Shown piece by piece: positions 26,011-33,711 of a DNA stretch of 64,000 nt; position 1 is the first letter of the stretch, and each line of letters opens with the position of its first letter. Location: the NCBI RefSeq assembly GCF_043099285.1, contig NZ_CP170723.1, forward strand, positions 3,348,001-3,412,000, given 5' to 3'. Under the pieces are notes generated by a model. It saw nothing but the letters and a program-made list of their open reading frames with translations, was not told the origin of the DNA and did not search any database. A program made the position numbers and the translations under genes. The DNA is from Oryzobacter telluris. GTDB lineage: Bacteria > Actinomycetota > Actinomycetes > Actinomycetales > Dermatophilaceae.

Positions 26011-26016
26011 AGGATA
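26011..26016 (-). promoter_or_regulatory. Putative tRNA-Tyr promoter -10
   Basis: TATCCT on the minus strand lies 13 bp before the tRNA 5' end, a good -10 match; the -35 is weak. Confidence 0.4.
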
Positions 26017-26057
26017 GCAAGCCGGACCCGACAGACTTAAATCGACCAGGAGGACCC

Positions 26058-26552
26058 GTGGCGGACAGCAGTTTCGACATCGTCAGCAAGTTCGACAAAC
26101 AGGAGATCGCCAACGCCGTCAACGCCGCCGCGAAGGAGATTGCCAACCGCTACGACTTCAAGAACGTCGGCGCCAGGGTCGAGCTCGCCGGCGAGGTCAT
26201 CAAGATGGAGGCGAGCACCGAGGAGCGATGCAAGGCCGTCCTCGACGTCGTCCAGACCTGGCTGGTCAAGCGCGGCGTCTCCCTCAAGCACCTCGACGTC
26301 CCCGAGGCCGGCCCGCGCCTGTCGGGCAAGGAGTACAAGCTCGACGCCCCCCTCAAGGAGGGCATCTCCTCGGAGAACGCCAAGAAGATCACCAAGATCA
26401 TCCGCGACGAGGCGCCCAAGACGGTCAAGACCCAGATCCAGGGCGACGAGGTCCGGGTCACGAGCAAGTCGCGCGACGACCTCCAGCTGGTGCAGCGCCT
26501 CCTCAAGGACGCCGACCTCGAGGTCGCGCTGAGCTACACCAACTACCGCTGA
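26058..26552 (+). CDS. YajQ family cyclic-di-GMP/nucleotide-binding protein
   Basis: 164-residue YajQ protein, cytoplasmic, with two ferredoxin-like halves. Recognised from SSFDIVSKFDKQEIANAVNAA, EIANRYDFKN, YKLDAPLKEGISSENAKKI and the C-terminal VTSKSRDDLQ. In Xanthomonas and Pseudomonas relatives it binds c-di-GMP and affects transcription. No direct role is known in actinobacteria. GTG at 26058 is supported by AGGAGGA at 26048-26054. It is divergent from tRNA-Tyr and followed by a terminator. Confidence 0.95.
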   Translation: MADSSFDIVSKFDKQEIANAVNAAAKEIANRYDFKNVGARVELAGEVIKMEASTEERCKAVLDVVQTWLVKRGVSLKHLDVPEAGPRLSGKEYKLDAPLKEGISSENAKKITKIIRDEAPKTVKTQIQGDEVRVTSKSRDDLQLVQRLLKDADLEVALSYTNYR

Positions 26553-26575
26553 GGCCGTCCGGGCCGGCGCCGGTC

Positions 26576-26611
26576 CACCCCGACACCGCTCCCCTGTCGG
26601 ATGTCGGGGTG
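26576..26611 (+). terminator. yajQ terminator stem-loop
   Basis: Arms CACCCCGACA (26576-26585) and TGTCGGGGTG (26602-26611), perfect 10-bp stem with a 16-nt loop, 24 bp after the yajQ stop. Confidence 0.65.
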
Positions 26612-26617
26612 CTGACG

Positions 26618-26623
26618 TAGCGT
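26618..26623 (+). promoter_or_regulatory. Putative leaderless -10 for the AAA+/VWA operon
   Basis: TAGCGT ends 6 nt before the ATG at 26630, with no Shine-Dalgarno between. Confidence 0.45.
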
Positions 26624-26629
26624 GAGGCG

Positions 26630-28018
26630 ATGAGCGAGCGTCCCACCAGCACGACCGTCGGCCGGCTCCGCGAGTCCGGGCACGAGCTGCGCTCCGTGCG
26701 CGCGGAGATCTGCGGCAACCTGCTCGCGGCCCTCGCGGCCGGGCGCGACCCCTGGCCGGGGCTGCACGGGTTCGCCACCACGGTGGTGCCCCAGCTCGAG
26801 CGGGCGCTGCTCGCCGGGCACGACGTCGTCCTCCTCGGCGAGCGCGGCCAGGGCAAGACCCGCCTGCTGCGCAGCCTCGTCGGGCTGCTCGACGAGTGGT
26901 CGCCCGTCATCGCCGGCTCCGAGCTCGGCGAGCACCCGTACGAGCCGATCACCGTCGAGTCGCGGCGCCGCGCCGCCGAGCTCGGCGACGACCTGCCGGT
27001 GGAGTGGCGGCACCGCGACGAGCGCTACTCCGAGAAGCTCGCCACCCCCGACACCAGCGTCGCCGACCTCATCGGCGACGTCGACCCCATGCGCGTCGCC
27101 GAGGGCCGGCGCCTCGGCGACCCCGAGACGATCCACTTCGGCCTCATCCCCCGCAGCCACCGGGGCATCGTCGCCATCAACGAGCTCCCCGACCTCGCCG
27201 AGCGCATCCAGGTGGCGATGCTCAACGTCATGGAGGAGCGCGACATCCAGATCCGCGGGTACGTCCTGCGCCTGCCCCTCGACGTCCTCGTCGTCGCGAG
27301 CGCCAACCCCGAGGACTACACGAACCGCGGCCGCATCATCACCCCGCTCAAGGACCGCTTCGGCGCCGAGATCCGCACGCACTACCCGCGCGAGCTCTCC
27401 GACGAGGTGGCCGTGGTGCGCCAGGAGGCCGGGCTCGTGGCGCAGGTGCCCGACGCCCTGCTCGAGGTCGTCGCCCGGTTCACGCGAGCCCTGCGCACCT
27501 CCCCGGCCGTCGACCAGCGCTCCGGCGTCTCCGCGCGGTTCGCCATCGCCGCCGCCGAGACCGTGGCCGCGGCCGCGCTCCACCGCGCCACCGTCGTGGG
27601 CGAGGACGAGGCGGTCGCCCGCGTCGTCGACCTCGAGGCCGCGCTCGACGTCCTGCGCGGCAAGGTCGAGTTCGAGTCGGGCGAGGAGGGCCGCGAGCGC
27701 GACGTCCTCGCCCACCTCCTGCGCACCTCCACCGCCGAGACCTGCCGAGCGCGGCTGGGCGGCATCGACCTCGCACTGCTCGTCACGGCCATCGAGGACG
27801 GCGCGCTCGTCACCACCGGCGAGCGGGTCGCGGCCCGCGACTTCCTCGACGGCCTCCCCGTCCTCGGCGAGTCCGACGTCTACGAGAAGGTCGCCGCCAA
27901 GGCGGGGGCCGCGAGCGCCGGCGAGCGGGCCAGCGCCATCGAGCTCGCCCTCGAGGGCCTCTACCTCGCCCGCCGCATCGGCAAGGACAGCGCCGACGGG
28001 GAGACGGTCTACGGATGA
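26630..28018 (+). CDS. AAA+ ATPase of the magnesium-chelatase I / MoxR type
   Basis: 462 residues. Walker A GERGQGKT is at 70-77. The mid region contains GIVAINELPDLAERIQVAMLNVMEERDIQIRG, a ChlI-like Walker B and helix-2 insert. Sensor-1 is in VVASANPEDYTNRGRI, followed by TPLKDRFGAEIRTHYP. The C-terminal lid and tail are longer than in CoxD-type MoxR. No photosynthesis genes occur, so this is not a chlorophyll enzyme. With the next gene it forms an AAA+/VWA pair that presumably remodels an unknown client. Its stop overlaps the next start (ATGA). Confidence 0.88.
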   Translation: MSERPTSTTVGRLRESGHELRSVRAEICGNLLAALAAGRDPWPGLHGFATTVVPQLERALLAGHDVVLLGERGQGKTRLLRSLVGLLDEWSPVIAGSELGEHPYEPITVESRRRAAELGDDLPVEWRHRDERYSEKLATPDTSVADLIGDVDPMRVAEGRRLGDPETIHFGLIPRSHRGIVAINELPDLAERIQVAMLNVMEERDIQIRGYVLRLPLDVLVVASANPEDYTNRGRIITPLKDRFGAEIRTHYPRELSDEVAVVRQEAGLVAQVPDALLEVVARFTRALRTSPAVDQRSGVSARFAIAAAETVAAAALHRATVVGEDEAVARVVDLEAALDVLRGKVEFESGEEGRERDVLAHLLRTSTAETCRARLGGIDLALLVTAIEDGALVTTGERVAARDFLDGLPVLGESDVYEKVAAKAGAASAGERASAIELALEGLYLARRIGKDSADGETVYG

Positions 28019-30012
28019 GCCGCTACCGCAGGTACGACGGCGGCGACCCCCTCGCGCCGCCCGTCGACCTGCGCGAGGCGCTCGACGCCATCGGTGAGGA
28101 CGTCATGGCCGGCACCTCCCCGGAGCGGGCGCTGCGCGAGCTGCTCCGCCAGGGAACCCGCAGCCGCGTGGGCCTCGACGAGCTGGCCCGGCGCGTCGCC
28201 GAACGGCGCCGCGAGCTGCTGGCCAAGCACCAGCTCGGCGGCACCCTCGACGAGGTGCGCCGCCTCCTCGACGACGCCGTCCTCGCCGAGCGCAAGCAGC
28301 TGGCCCGCGACCTCGACGACGACGCCCGCTTCGCCGAGATGCGGATCGAGAACCTCCCGCCCTCCACGGCCAGCGCGGTCAGCGAGCTCGCCGACTACCC
28401 GTGGCGCAGCAGCGACGCGCGCGAGAAGTACGAGCAGATCAAGGACCTCCTGGGCCGCGAGCTGCTCGACCAGCGCTTCGCCGGGATGAAGCAGGCCCTC
28501 GAGAACGCCACCGACGAGGACCGCGAGCAGGTCGAGGCGATGCTGCGCGACCTCACCGACCTGCTCGCCGCCCACGCCCGCGGCGACGACACCACCGCGC
28601 AGTTCGAGCGCTTCATGGCCGAGCACGGCGACTTCTTCCCCGAGGACCCACAGTCGGTCGAGGAGCTCATCGACTCCCTCGCGGCCCGGGCCGCCGCTGC
28701 CCAGCGGATGCTCGCGTCGATGACGCCGGAGCAGCGGGCCGAGCTGGCGCAGCTCTCGGCCCAGGCCTTCGGCTCCCCCGGCCTCATGGACCAGCTCTCG
28801 CAGCTCGACGACCTCCTGCGCGGCCTGCGTCCCGGTGAGGACTGGGACGGGTCCGAACGGTTCTCCGGCGAGCAGGGGCTCGGCCTCGGCGACGGCACCG
28901 GCGTGCTGCAGGACGTCGCCCAGCTCGACGCGCTGTCCGAGCAGCTCTCCCAGGCCAACCCCGGCGCCCGGATGGACGACGTCGACCTCGACGCCCTCGC
29001 CCGCCAGCTCGGTGACGAGGCCGCCGTCGACGCCCGCGCCCTCGCCGAGCTCGAGAAGGCCCTGCGCGACAGCGGCTACCTCACCCGCGCCACCGACGGC
29101 ACCCTGCGCCTGTCCCCGCGCGCCATGCGTGAGCTCGGCCGCTCCCTCCTGCGCGACGTGGCCGGGCGGCTGTCCAACCGGCAGGGGGCACGCGACGTCC
29201 GCACCGCCGGCGCCGCGGGCGAGGCCAGCGGCGCCACCCGCCCGTGGGAGTTCGGCGACACCGAGCCGTGGGACGTCACGCGCACCATGACCAACGCCCT
29301 CACCCGCACCGCGGCGGAGGGGTCGGGCGACGGCATCCGCCTCGACATCCGCGACGTCGAGGTGGTCGAGACCGAGGCGCGCACCCGGGCGGCCGTGGCG
29401 CTGCTCGTCGACACCTCGTTCTCGATGGCGATGGACGGCCGGTGGGTGCCGATGAAGCGCACCGCCCTCGCGCTGCACCAGCTGGTCTCGTCGCGGTTCC
29501 GCGGCGACCACCTCGAGCTCATCGGCTTCGGCCGGCACGCCGAGGTCATGCAGATCGAGGAGCTCACCGGGCTCGACGCCATGTGGGAGAAGGGCACCAA
29601 CCTCCACCACGCGCTGCTCCTGGCCAACCGCCACTTCCGGCGGCACCCCCACGAGCAGCCGGTGCTGCTCATCGTCACCGACGGCGAGCCCACGTCCCAC
29701 CTCGAGCCCGGTGGTGAGGTGTTCTTCGACTACCCGCCGCACCCGCGCACCATCGCCCTGGCCGTGCGTGAGCTCGATGCCGCGGCCCGGCTGGGCGCCC
29801 AGACCACCTTCTTCCGGCTCGGCGAGGACCCCGGGCTGGCGCGGTTCGTCGACTCGATGGCCAAGCGGGCCGGAGGGCGCGTGGTCGCTCCCGAGCTCGG
29901 CGACCTCGGGGCGGCCGTCGTGGGCTCCTACCTCGGATCCCGTTCTCCCGGTTCGGAGTACGGAAGCTCGTACCGCGACCTCTTCGGTGGTCGCGGCTTC
30001 TGGGCCGGCTGA
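28015..30012 (+). CDS. VWA-domain partner protein (ChlD-like)
   Basis: 665 residues. The N-terminal 430 are largely helical and charged, with coiled-coil-like stretches (RVAERRRELLAKHQLGGTL, SMTPEQRAELAQLSAQAFG). The C-terminal VWA domain has an intact metal site: DTSFSMAM near residue 466, KGTNLHHAL and VTDGEPTSH. Such pairs act as ATP-driven chaperones or metal-insertion machines. The client is unknown; neither neighbour (yajQ, a medium-chain reductase) is an obvious one. Confidence 0.88.
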   Translation: MSRYRRYDGGDPLAPPVDLREALDAIGEDVMAGTSPERALRELLRQGTRSRVGLDELARRVAERRRELLAKHQLGGTLDEVRRLLDDAVLAERKQLARDLDDDARFAEMRIENLPPSTASAVSELADYPWRSSDAREKYEQIKDLLGRELLDQRFAGMKQALENATDEDREQVEAMLRDLTDLLAAHARGDDTTAQFERFMAEHGDFFPEDPQSVEELIDSLAARAAAAQRMLASMTPEQRAELAQLSAQAFGSPGLMDQLSQLDDLLRGLRPGEDWDGSERFSGEQGLGLGDGTGVLQDVAQLDALSEQLSQANPGARMDDVDLDALARQLGDEAAVDARALAELEKALRDSGYLTRATDGTLRLSPRAMRELGRSLLRDVAGRLSNRQGARDVRTAGAAGEASGATRPWEFGDTEPWDVTRTMTNALTRTAAEGSGDGIRLDIRDVEVVETEARTRAAVALLVDTSFSMAMDGRWVPMKRTALALHQLVSSRFRGDHLELIGFGRHAEVMQIEELTGLDAMWEKGTNLHHALLLANRHFRRHPHEQPVLLIVTDGEPTSHLEPGGEVFFDYPPHPRTIALAVRELDAAARLGAQTTFFRLGEDPGLARFVDSMAKRAGGRVVAPELGDLGAAVVGSYLGSRSPGSEYGSSYRDLFGGRGFWAG

Positions 30013-30031
30013 GGACGAGGGGCGGCCGACG

Positions 30032-30988
30032 ATGAGGGCCGTCGTGTACGACCGGTACGGGGGACCCGAGGTCCTGCGGCTGGAGGAGGTCGCGGTGCCC
30101 GTGCCGCGGGCCGGCCAGGTCCTCGTGCGGGTGGTCGCGACCTCGCTGAACCTCTCCGACTGGGAGGCGCTGGTGGGCAGCCCCGCCTACGCCCGGCTCG
30201 GCGGGCTGCGGCGCCCTCGCCGGCACGTGCTCGGCTCCGACATCGCCGGGGTCGTCGAGGCCGTGGGTCCCGGCGTGACCGGCTTCGCCCCGGACGACGA
30301 GGTGTACGGCGACAACCTCGCCCTGCTGGGCGGCTTCGCCGAGTACGCCGTCGCCGCCGCGACGGCGCTGGCGCCCAAGCCGCCGTCCCTGTCGTTCGTC
30401 GACGCCTCCACGATCCCCCAGGCCGGAGTGATCGCCCTCCAGGGAACCGCCGGCGCGGAGCCGGGGAGCCGGGTGCTCGTCAACGGGGCCGGTGGCGGTT
30501 CCGGGGCGTTCGCCCTCCAGCTGGCCAGGGCGGCGGGCGCCCACGTCACCGGCGTCGACAACGCCGGCAAGCTCGACTTCATGCGCTCGCTCGGCGCCGA
30601 CGAGGTGGTCGACTACCGCGCCACCGACTTCACCCGGCTCCCGCCGCACGACCTCGTCCTCGACCTCGTGGCCCACCGCTCGGTGTTCGCCTACCGCCGG
30701 GCGCTCCGGCCGGGCGGGCGGTACCGGTGCGTCGGCGGCTCGGCGCGCACCCTCGTGCGGCTCGTCACCGTGGGTACGGTGCTCGGACTCGCCACCGGCC
30801 GGCGGATCGGCGTGCTGCCGGTCCGGATGGGACCCGAGCACTTCACGCCGATGGCGCAGCGCGTCGTCGCCGGCGATGTCACGGTCCACGTCGACCGGGT
30901 CGTCGGCTTGGAGGACGTCCCGGCGGCGCTGGCACACGTGGGTGCGGGCCGCGCGCTCGGCAAGGTCGTCGTCGAAGTGGCCCGCTAG
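30032..30988 (+). CDS. Zinc-independent medium-chain NAD(P)-dependent reductase
   Basis: 318-residue MDR-superfamily oxidoreductase of the quinone oxidoreductase type. The N-terminal GroES-like domain has VVYDRYGGPEVLRLEEV and HVLGSDIAGVVEAVG. The nucleotide-binding motif is VLVNGAGGGSGAFALQLARAA. No structural zinc lobe or catalytic-zinc Cys/His set is present. The substrate is unknown. ATG 30032 follows the VWA gene by 19 bp and may be co-transcribed. Its TAG stop overlaps the opposing gene's TAG in a CTAG. Confidence 0.88.
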   Translation: MRAVVYDRYGGPEVLRLEEVAVPVPRAGQVLVRVVATSLNLSDWEALVGSPAYARLGGLRRPRRHVLGSDIAGVVEAVGPGVTGFAPDDEVYGDNLALLGGFAEYAVAAATALAPKPPSLSFVDASTIPQAGVIALQGTAGAEPGSRVLVNGAGGGSGAFALQLARAAGAHVTGVDNAGKLDFMRSLGADEVVDYRATDFTRLPPHDLVLDLVAHRSVFAYRRALRPGGRYRCVGGSARTLVRLVTVGTVLGLATGRRIGVLPVRMGPEHFTPMAQRVVAGDVTVHVDRVVGLEDVPAALAHVGAGRALGKVVVEVAR

Positions 30989-33621
30989 GTGGATGGGATG
31001 CGGTCGGCCTCGGCCAGGGCGGTGGCCAGGTCCATGGCCCGGCCCTCCCGCTCGTGGTCGGCGAGCTCCGGGCCCAGCGCCACCCTCGACGCCGCCAGGT
31101 GCCGGTCGAGGTAGGCCCTGTCGGGTTCGGCCAGCGGCAGCCCGCCGGCACGGCGCTGCTCGTCGGCGCAGGCGGCCAGCCGAACCGCCCCGGCGTGCTC
31201 CCCGTGCATCGCGGCCGCGACGGCCAGCAGCTCGACCACCCCCAGGGCGAGGTCCGGGTCGCCGTGCTCGGTGACCCGCGCCGCCACCCCCCGCAGGAGG
31301 TCGGCGGCCCGGCCCGGCCGACCCGCCTCGAGCAGCGCACCCGCGAGGTTCACCCGGTCGGCCGCGACCCCCCACGCGTTCCCCAGGTCGAGGTCGATCC
31401 GCTCGGCCTCGCTGAGGAGCGGCAGCGCGGCCTCGGGGCGCCCGGTGTCGACCTCGAGCAGGGCGAGGTTCGTGAGGGCCGTGGCCTCGCGCTGGAGGCT
31501 GCCGAGGGCCCTCGCCACCGAGATGCTCTGGACGAGCAGCTCGCGCGCCCGGTCGGTGTGGCCCAGGGCCCGGTAGGCGACGCCGAGGCTGTTCAGGGCC
31601 ATGCTCTCGCCGACGCCGTCGCCCGCACGGCGCCAGAGCACGAGCGTCTTCGCCAGGACGTCGCGGGCGCGGCCCGCGTCCCCGCGCTGGATCAGCAGGA
31701 GCGCGAACGTGTGCAGCAGCCGGGCGAGCTCGGGCCCTTGGCGCGCGGAGGCCGCCGAGGACGCGCGTTCCAGCCAGCGACCGCTCTCGACGTCGTACCC
31801 CGTCACGTACCAGTACCAGCCGAGGGCGGTGCACAGGCGGATGCCGAGTGCGGCGCGGTCCTCGTCGGCGGGGCGTTCGGCACGGGTGTCCGCGCCGCCC
31901 AGTGCCCAGTCGAGGGCAGCCCGCACGTTGTCCATCTCCAGCTCGAGGGCGCTCCTCGACGCCATCGCGTCCGGGCCCTTGAGCCGGTCACCCTCGCGTT
32001 CGGCGACGGCGAGGAAGTGCTCGGCGTGCCGGTGCTGCAGCGCGTCGAGCTCGTCGGCCTCGGCGGCCAGGTCGTGTGCCACGGCGTGGACCGTCTGCAG
32101 GAGGCGGACGCGTGCACCCGCGGGGTCGTCGTCGACGCGAACCAGAGCGGCGTCGAGCAGTCCCGAGACCGCGGACAGCGCCGATGGTTCGCCCAGCACT
32201 GCGGCGACGGCGTCGAAGGTCCCGCCCGAGCCGCCGAAGGTGGCAAGGGCCCGGAAGGCCCGCTGCTCGCGGGGGCCCACCATCCGGTAGCTCCAGTCCA
32301 CGGCGGCCCGCAACGTCCGTTGCCGCTCCGGGTGGCCGGGGAGCGGCAACCCGAGCGCCTCGTCGAGGTGGTCGAGCAGGGCCCTGGTCGGGAGCAGGCG
32401 GACCCGCGCTGCGGCCAGCTCGACCGCCAGGGGCAGCCCGTCCAGGCGGTGGCACAGGGCGACGACGTCGGCCACGTTGTCCTCCCCGAGACGGAAACCG
32501 GGGTCGGCCAGCCGCGCCTGCTGCACGAAGAGGCACACCGCACCTGACCGGGACGCCGCCTCGAGACGACCCTCGGCCGGGCCGAGGTCGGGCAGGTCGA
32601 GTGGCGGCACTGGGTACTCCTGCTCCCCCGGCACCCGGAGCGGACGGCGACTCGTGGCGAGCACCCTCAGCCGGTTCGTCCCCGCCAGCAGCGAGCGCAT
32701 CACGTCCGCGCCCGAGTCGGGCAGCTGCTCGAGGTTGTCGAGGACGAGGAGGAGGTCACGCTCCCCGAGCCGGCCGAGGAGCCCGGCCTCGCCGTCACCC
32801 ACGTGTCCGAGCGTCTCCGCCAGCGTGGACCACGCGACATCCGGCTCGGTCGCGGACGCCAGCTCGACGAAGTGGACCCCGTCCGGGTAGGCCGGGGCCA
32901 CGACCGCAGCCACCGCGAGCGACAGCCGCGTCTTCCCGGTGCCGCCCGGACCGGTGAGGGTCACCAGCCGGGGACCGGGCCGCGTCAGCACCGACGTCAG
33001 GGCCTCGAGCTCGCCGTCGCGGCCCACGAGCGCCGTGGGCGCGACCGGCAGGCTCCCCGGCGCCCCGAGGCTGCGCAGCGCAGGGAAGCTCGTCGGGAGC
33101 CCGGGCACGACGAGCTGGAAGATTCGCTGGGGTTCCTCGATGTCCTTGAGCCGGTGGGTTCCCAGGTCGAGGAGGTCCGTGCCGTCCGGGAGGGCGTGGC
33201 GCACCCGGTCCGCCGTGGCGGCGCTGAGCACGACCTGTCCGCCGTACGCCGTCGCGGCCACCCTGGCCCCCAGGTGCACGTCGAACCCGACGAGGTTGTC
33301 CTCGAACGGGTCGGGATGCCCCGTGTGCAGCCCCATCCGCACGCGGAGCCTGACCCCCTGGGGCCACGGGAACGCCTCCAGGCCCGTCTGCCCCTCGGCC
33401 GCGGCCGACACCGCGTCCCCGGCCGAGCCGAAGACGACGAAGAAGCTGTCGCCCTCGGTGCCCAGCTCGCGACCGCCGGTGCGCGCGAACGCCGCCCGCA
33501 GCACGTCCCGGTGGCTCGCGAGGACGTCCGGATAGATCGGGCCGAGCCGGTTCAGCAACCGGGTCGAGCCCTCGATGTCGGTGAACAGCATCGTCAGCTC
33601 GGCGGACGGGACGGCGTCCAT
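30985..33621 (-). CDS. Class III cyclase-domain / AAA-type ATPase / TPR regulator
   Basis: 878 residues. Residues 1-180 form a class III adenylate/guanylate cyclase domain (LFTDIEGSTRLLNRLG, GTEGDSFFVVFGSA, both metal Asp residues present). An NB-ARC/STAND-like ATPase follows with Walker A GPGGTGKTRLS and LLLVLDNLEQLPDSG. The rest is a winged-helix-like region and TPR-type helical repeats (ALNSLGVAYRALGHTDRARELL and similar). No LuxR or SARP HTH is seen. The architecture is typical of large actinobacterial STAND signalling proteins; output and ligand are unknown. ATG 33621 is divergent from the reductase fusion, 90 bp away. Confidence 0.88.
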   Translation of the reverse strand: MDAVPSAELTMLFTDIEGSTRLLNRLGPIYPDVLASHRDVLRAAFARTGGRELGTEGDSFFVVFGSAGDAVSAAAEGQTGLEAFPWPQGVRLRVRMGLHTGHPDPFEDNLVGFDVHLGARVAATAYGGQVVLSAATADRVRHALPDGTDLLDLGTHRLKDIEEPQRIFQLVVPGLPTSFPALRSLGAPGSLPVAPTALVGRDGELEALTSVLTRPGPRLVTLTGPGGTGKTRLSLAVAAVVAPAYPDGVHFVELASATEPDVAWSTLAETLGHVGDGEAGLLGRLGERDLLLVLDNLEQLPDSGADVMRSLLAGTNRLRVLATSRRPLRVPGEQEYPVPPLDLPDLGPAEGRLEAASRSGAVCLFVQQARLADPGFRLGEDNVADVVALCHRLDGLPLAVELAAARVRLLPTRALLDHLDEALGLPLPGHPERQRTLRAAVDWSYRMVGPREQRAFRALATFGGSGGTFDAVAAVLGEPSALSAVSGLLDAALVRVDDDPAGARVRLLQTVHAVAHDLAAEADELDALQHRHAEHFLAVAEREGDRLKGPDAMASRSALELEMDNVRAALDWALGGADTRAERPADEDRAALGIRLCTALGWYWYVTGYDVESGRWLERASSAASARQGPELARLLHTFALLLIQRGDAGRARDVLAKTLVLWRRAGDGVGESMALNSLGVAYRALGHTDRARELLVQSISVARALGSLQREATALTNLALLEVDTGRPEAALPLLSEAERIDLDLGNAWGVAADRVNLAGALLEAGRPGRAADLLRGVAARVTEHGDPDLALGVVELLAVAAAMHGEHAGAVRLAACADEQRRAGGLPLAEPDRAYLDRHLAASRVALGPELADHEREGRAMDLATALAEADRIPST

Positions 33622-33654
33622 CTGCTCATCATCGACCGCGCCACATCGCAGGTC

Positions 33655-33660
33655 TACGCT
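33655..33660 (+). promoter_or_regulatory. Putative -10 for the response-regulator/reductase fusion
   Basis: TACGCT 51 bp before the ATG at 33712, in the 90-bp divergent region shared with the cyclase/ATPase gene. A Shine-Dalgarno (GGAGGG) lies directly before the ATG, so this transcript is leadered. Confidence 0.35.
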
Positions 33661-33711
33661 CGGACGGTCACGACCACCTCTGGCAGCCGAACACGGCGGA
33701 GCGGAGGGCCG

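Noticed and set aside
26630..30012. ChlI/ChlD-like pair as chlorophyll biosynthesis
   Set aside because: No ChlH or other pigment genes are visible and such pairs are common non-photosynthetic chaperones.
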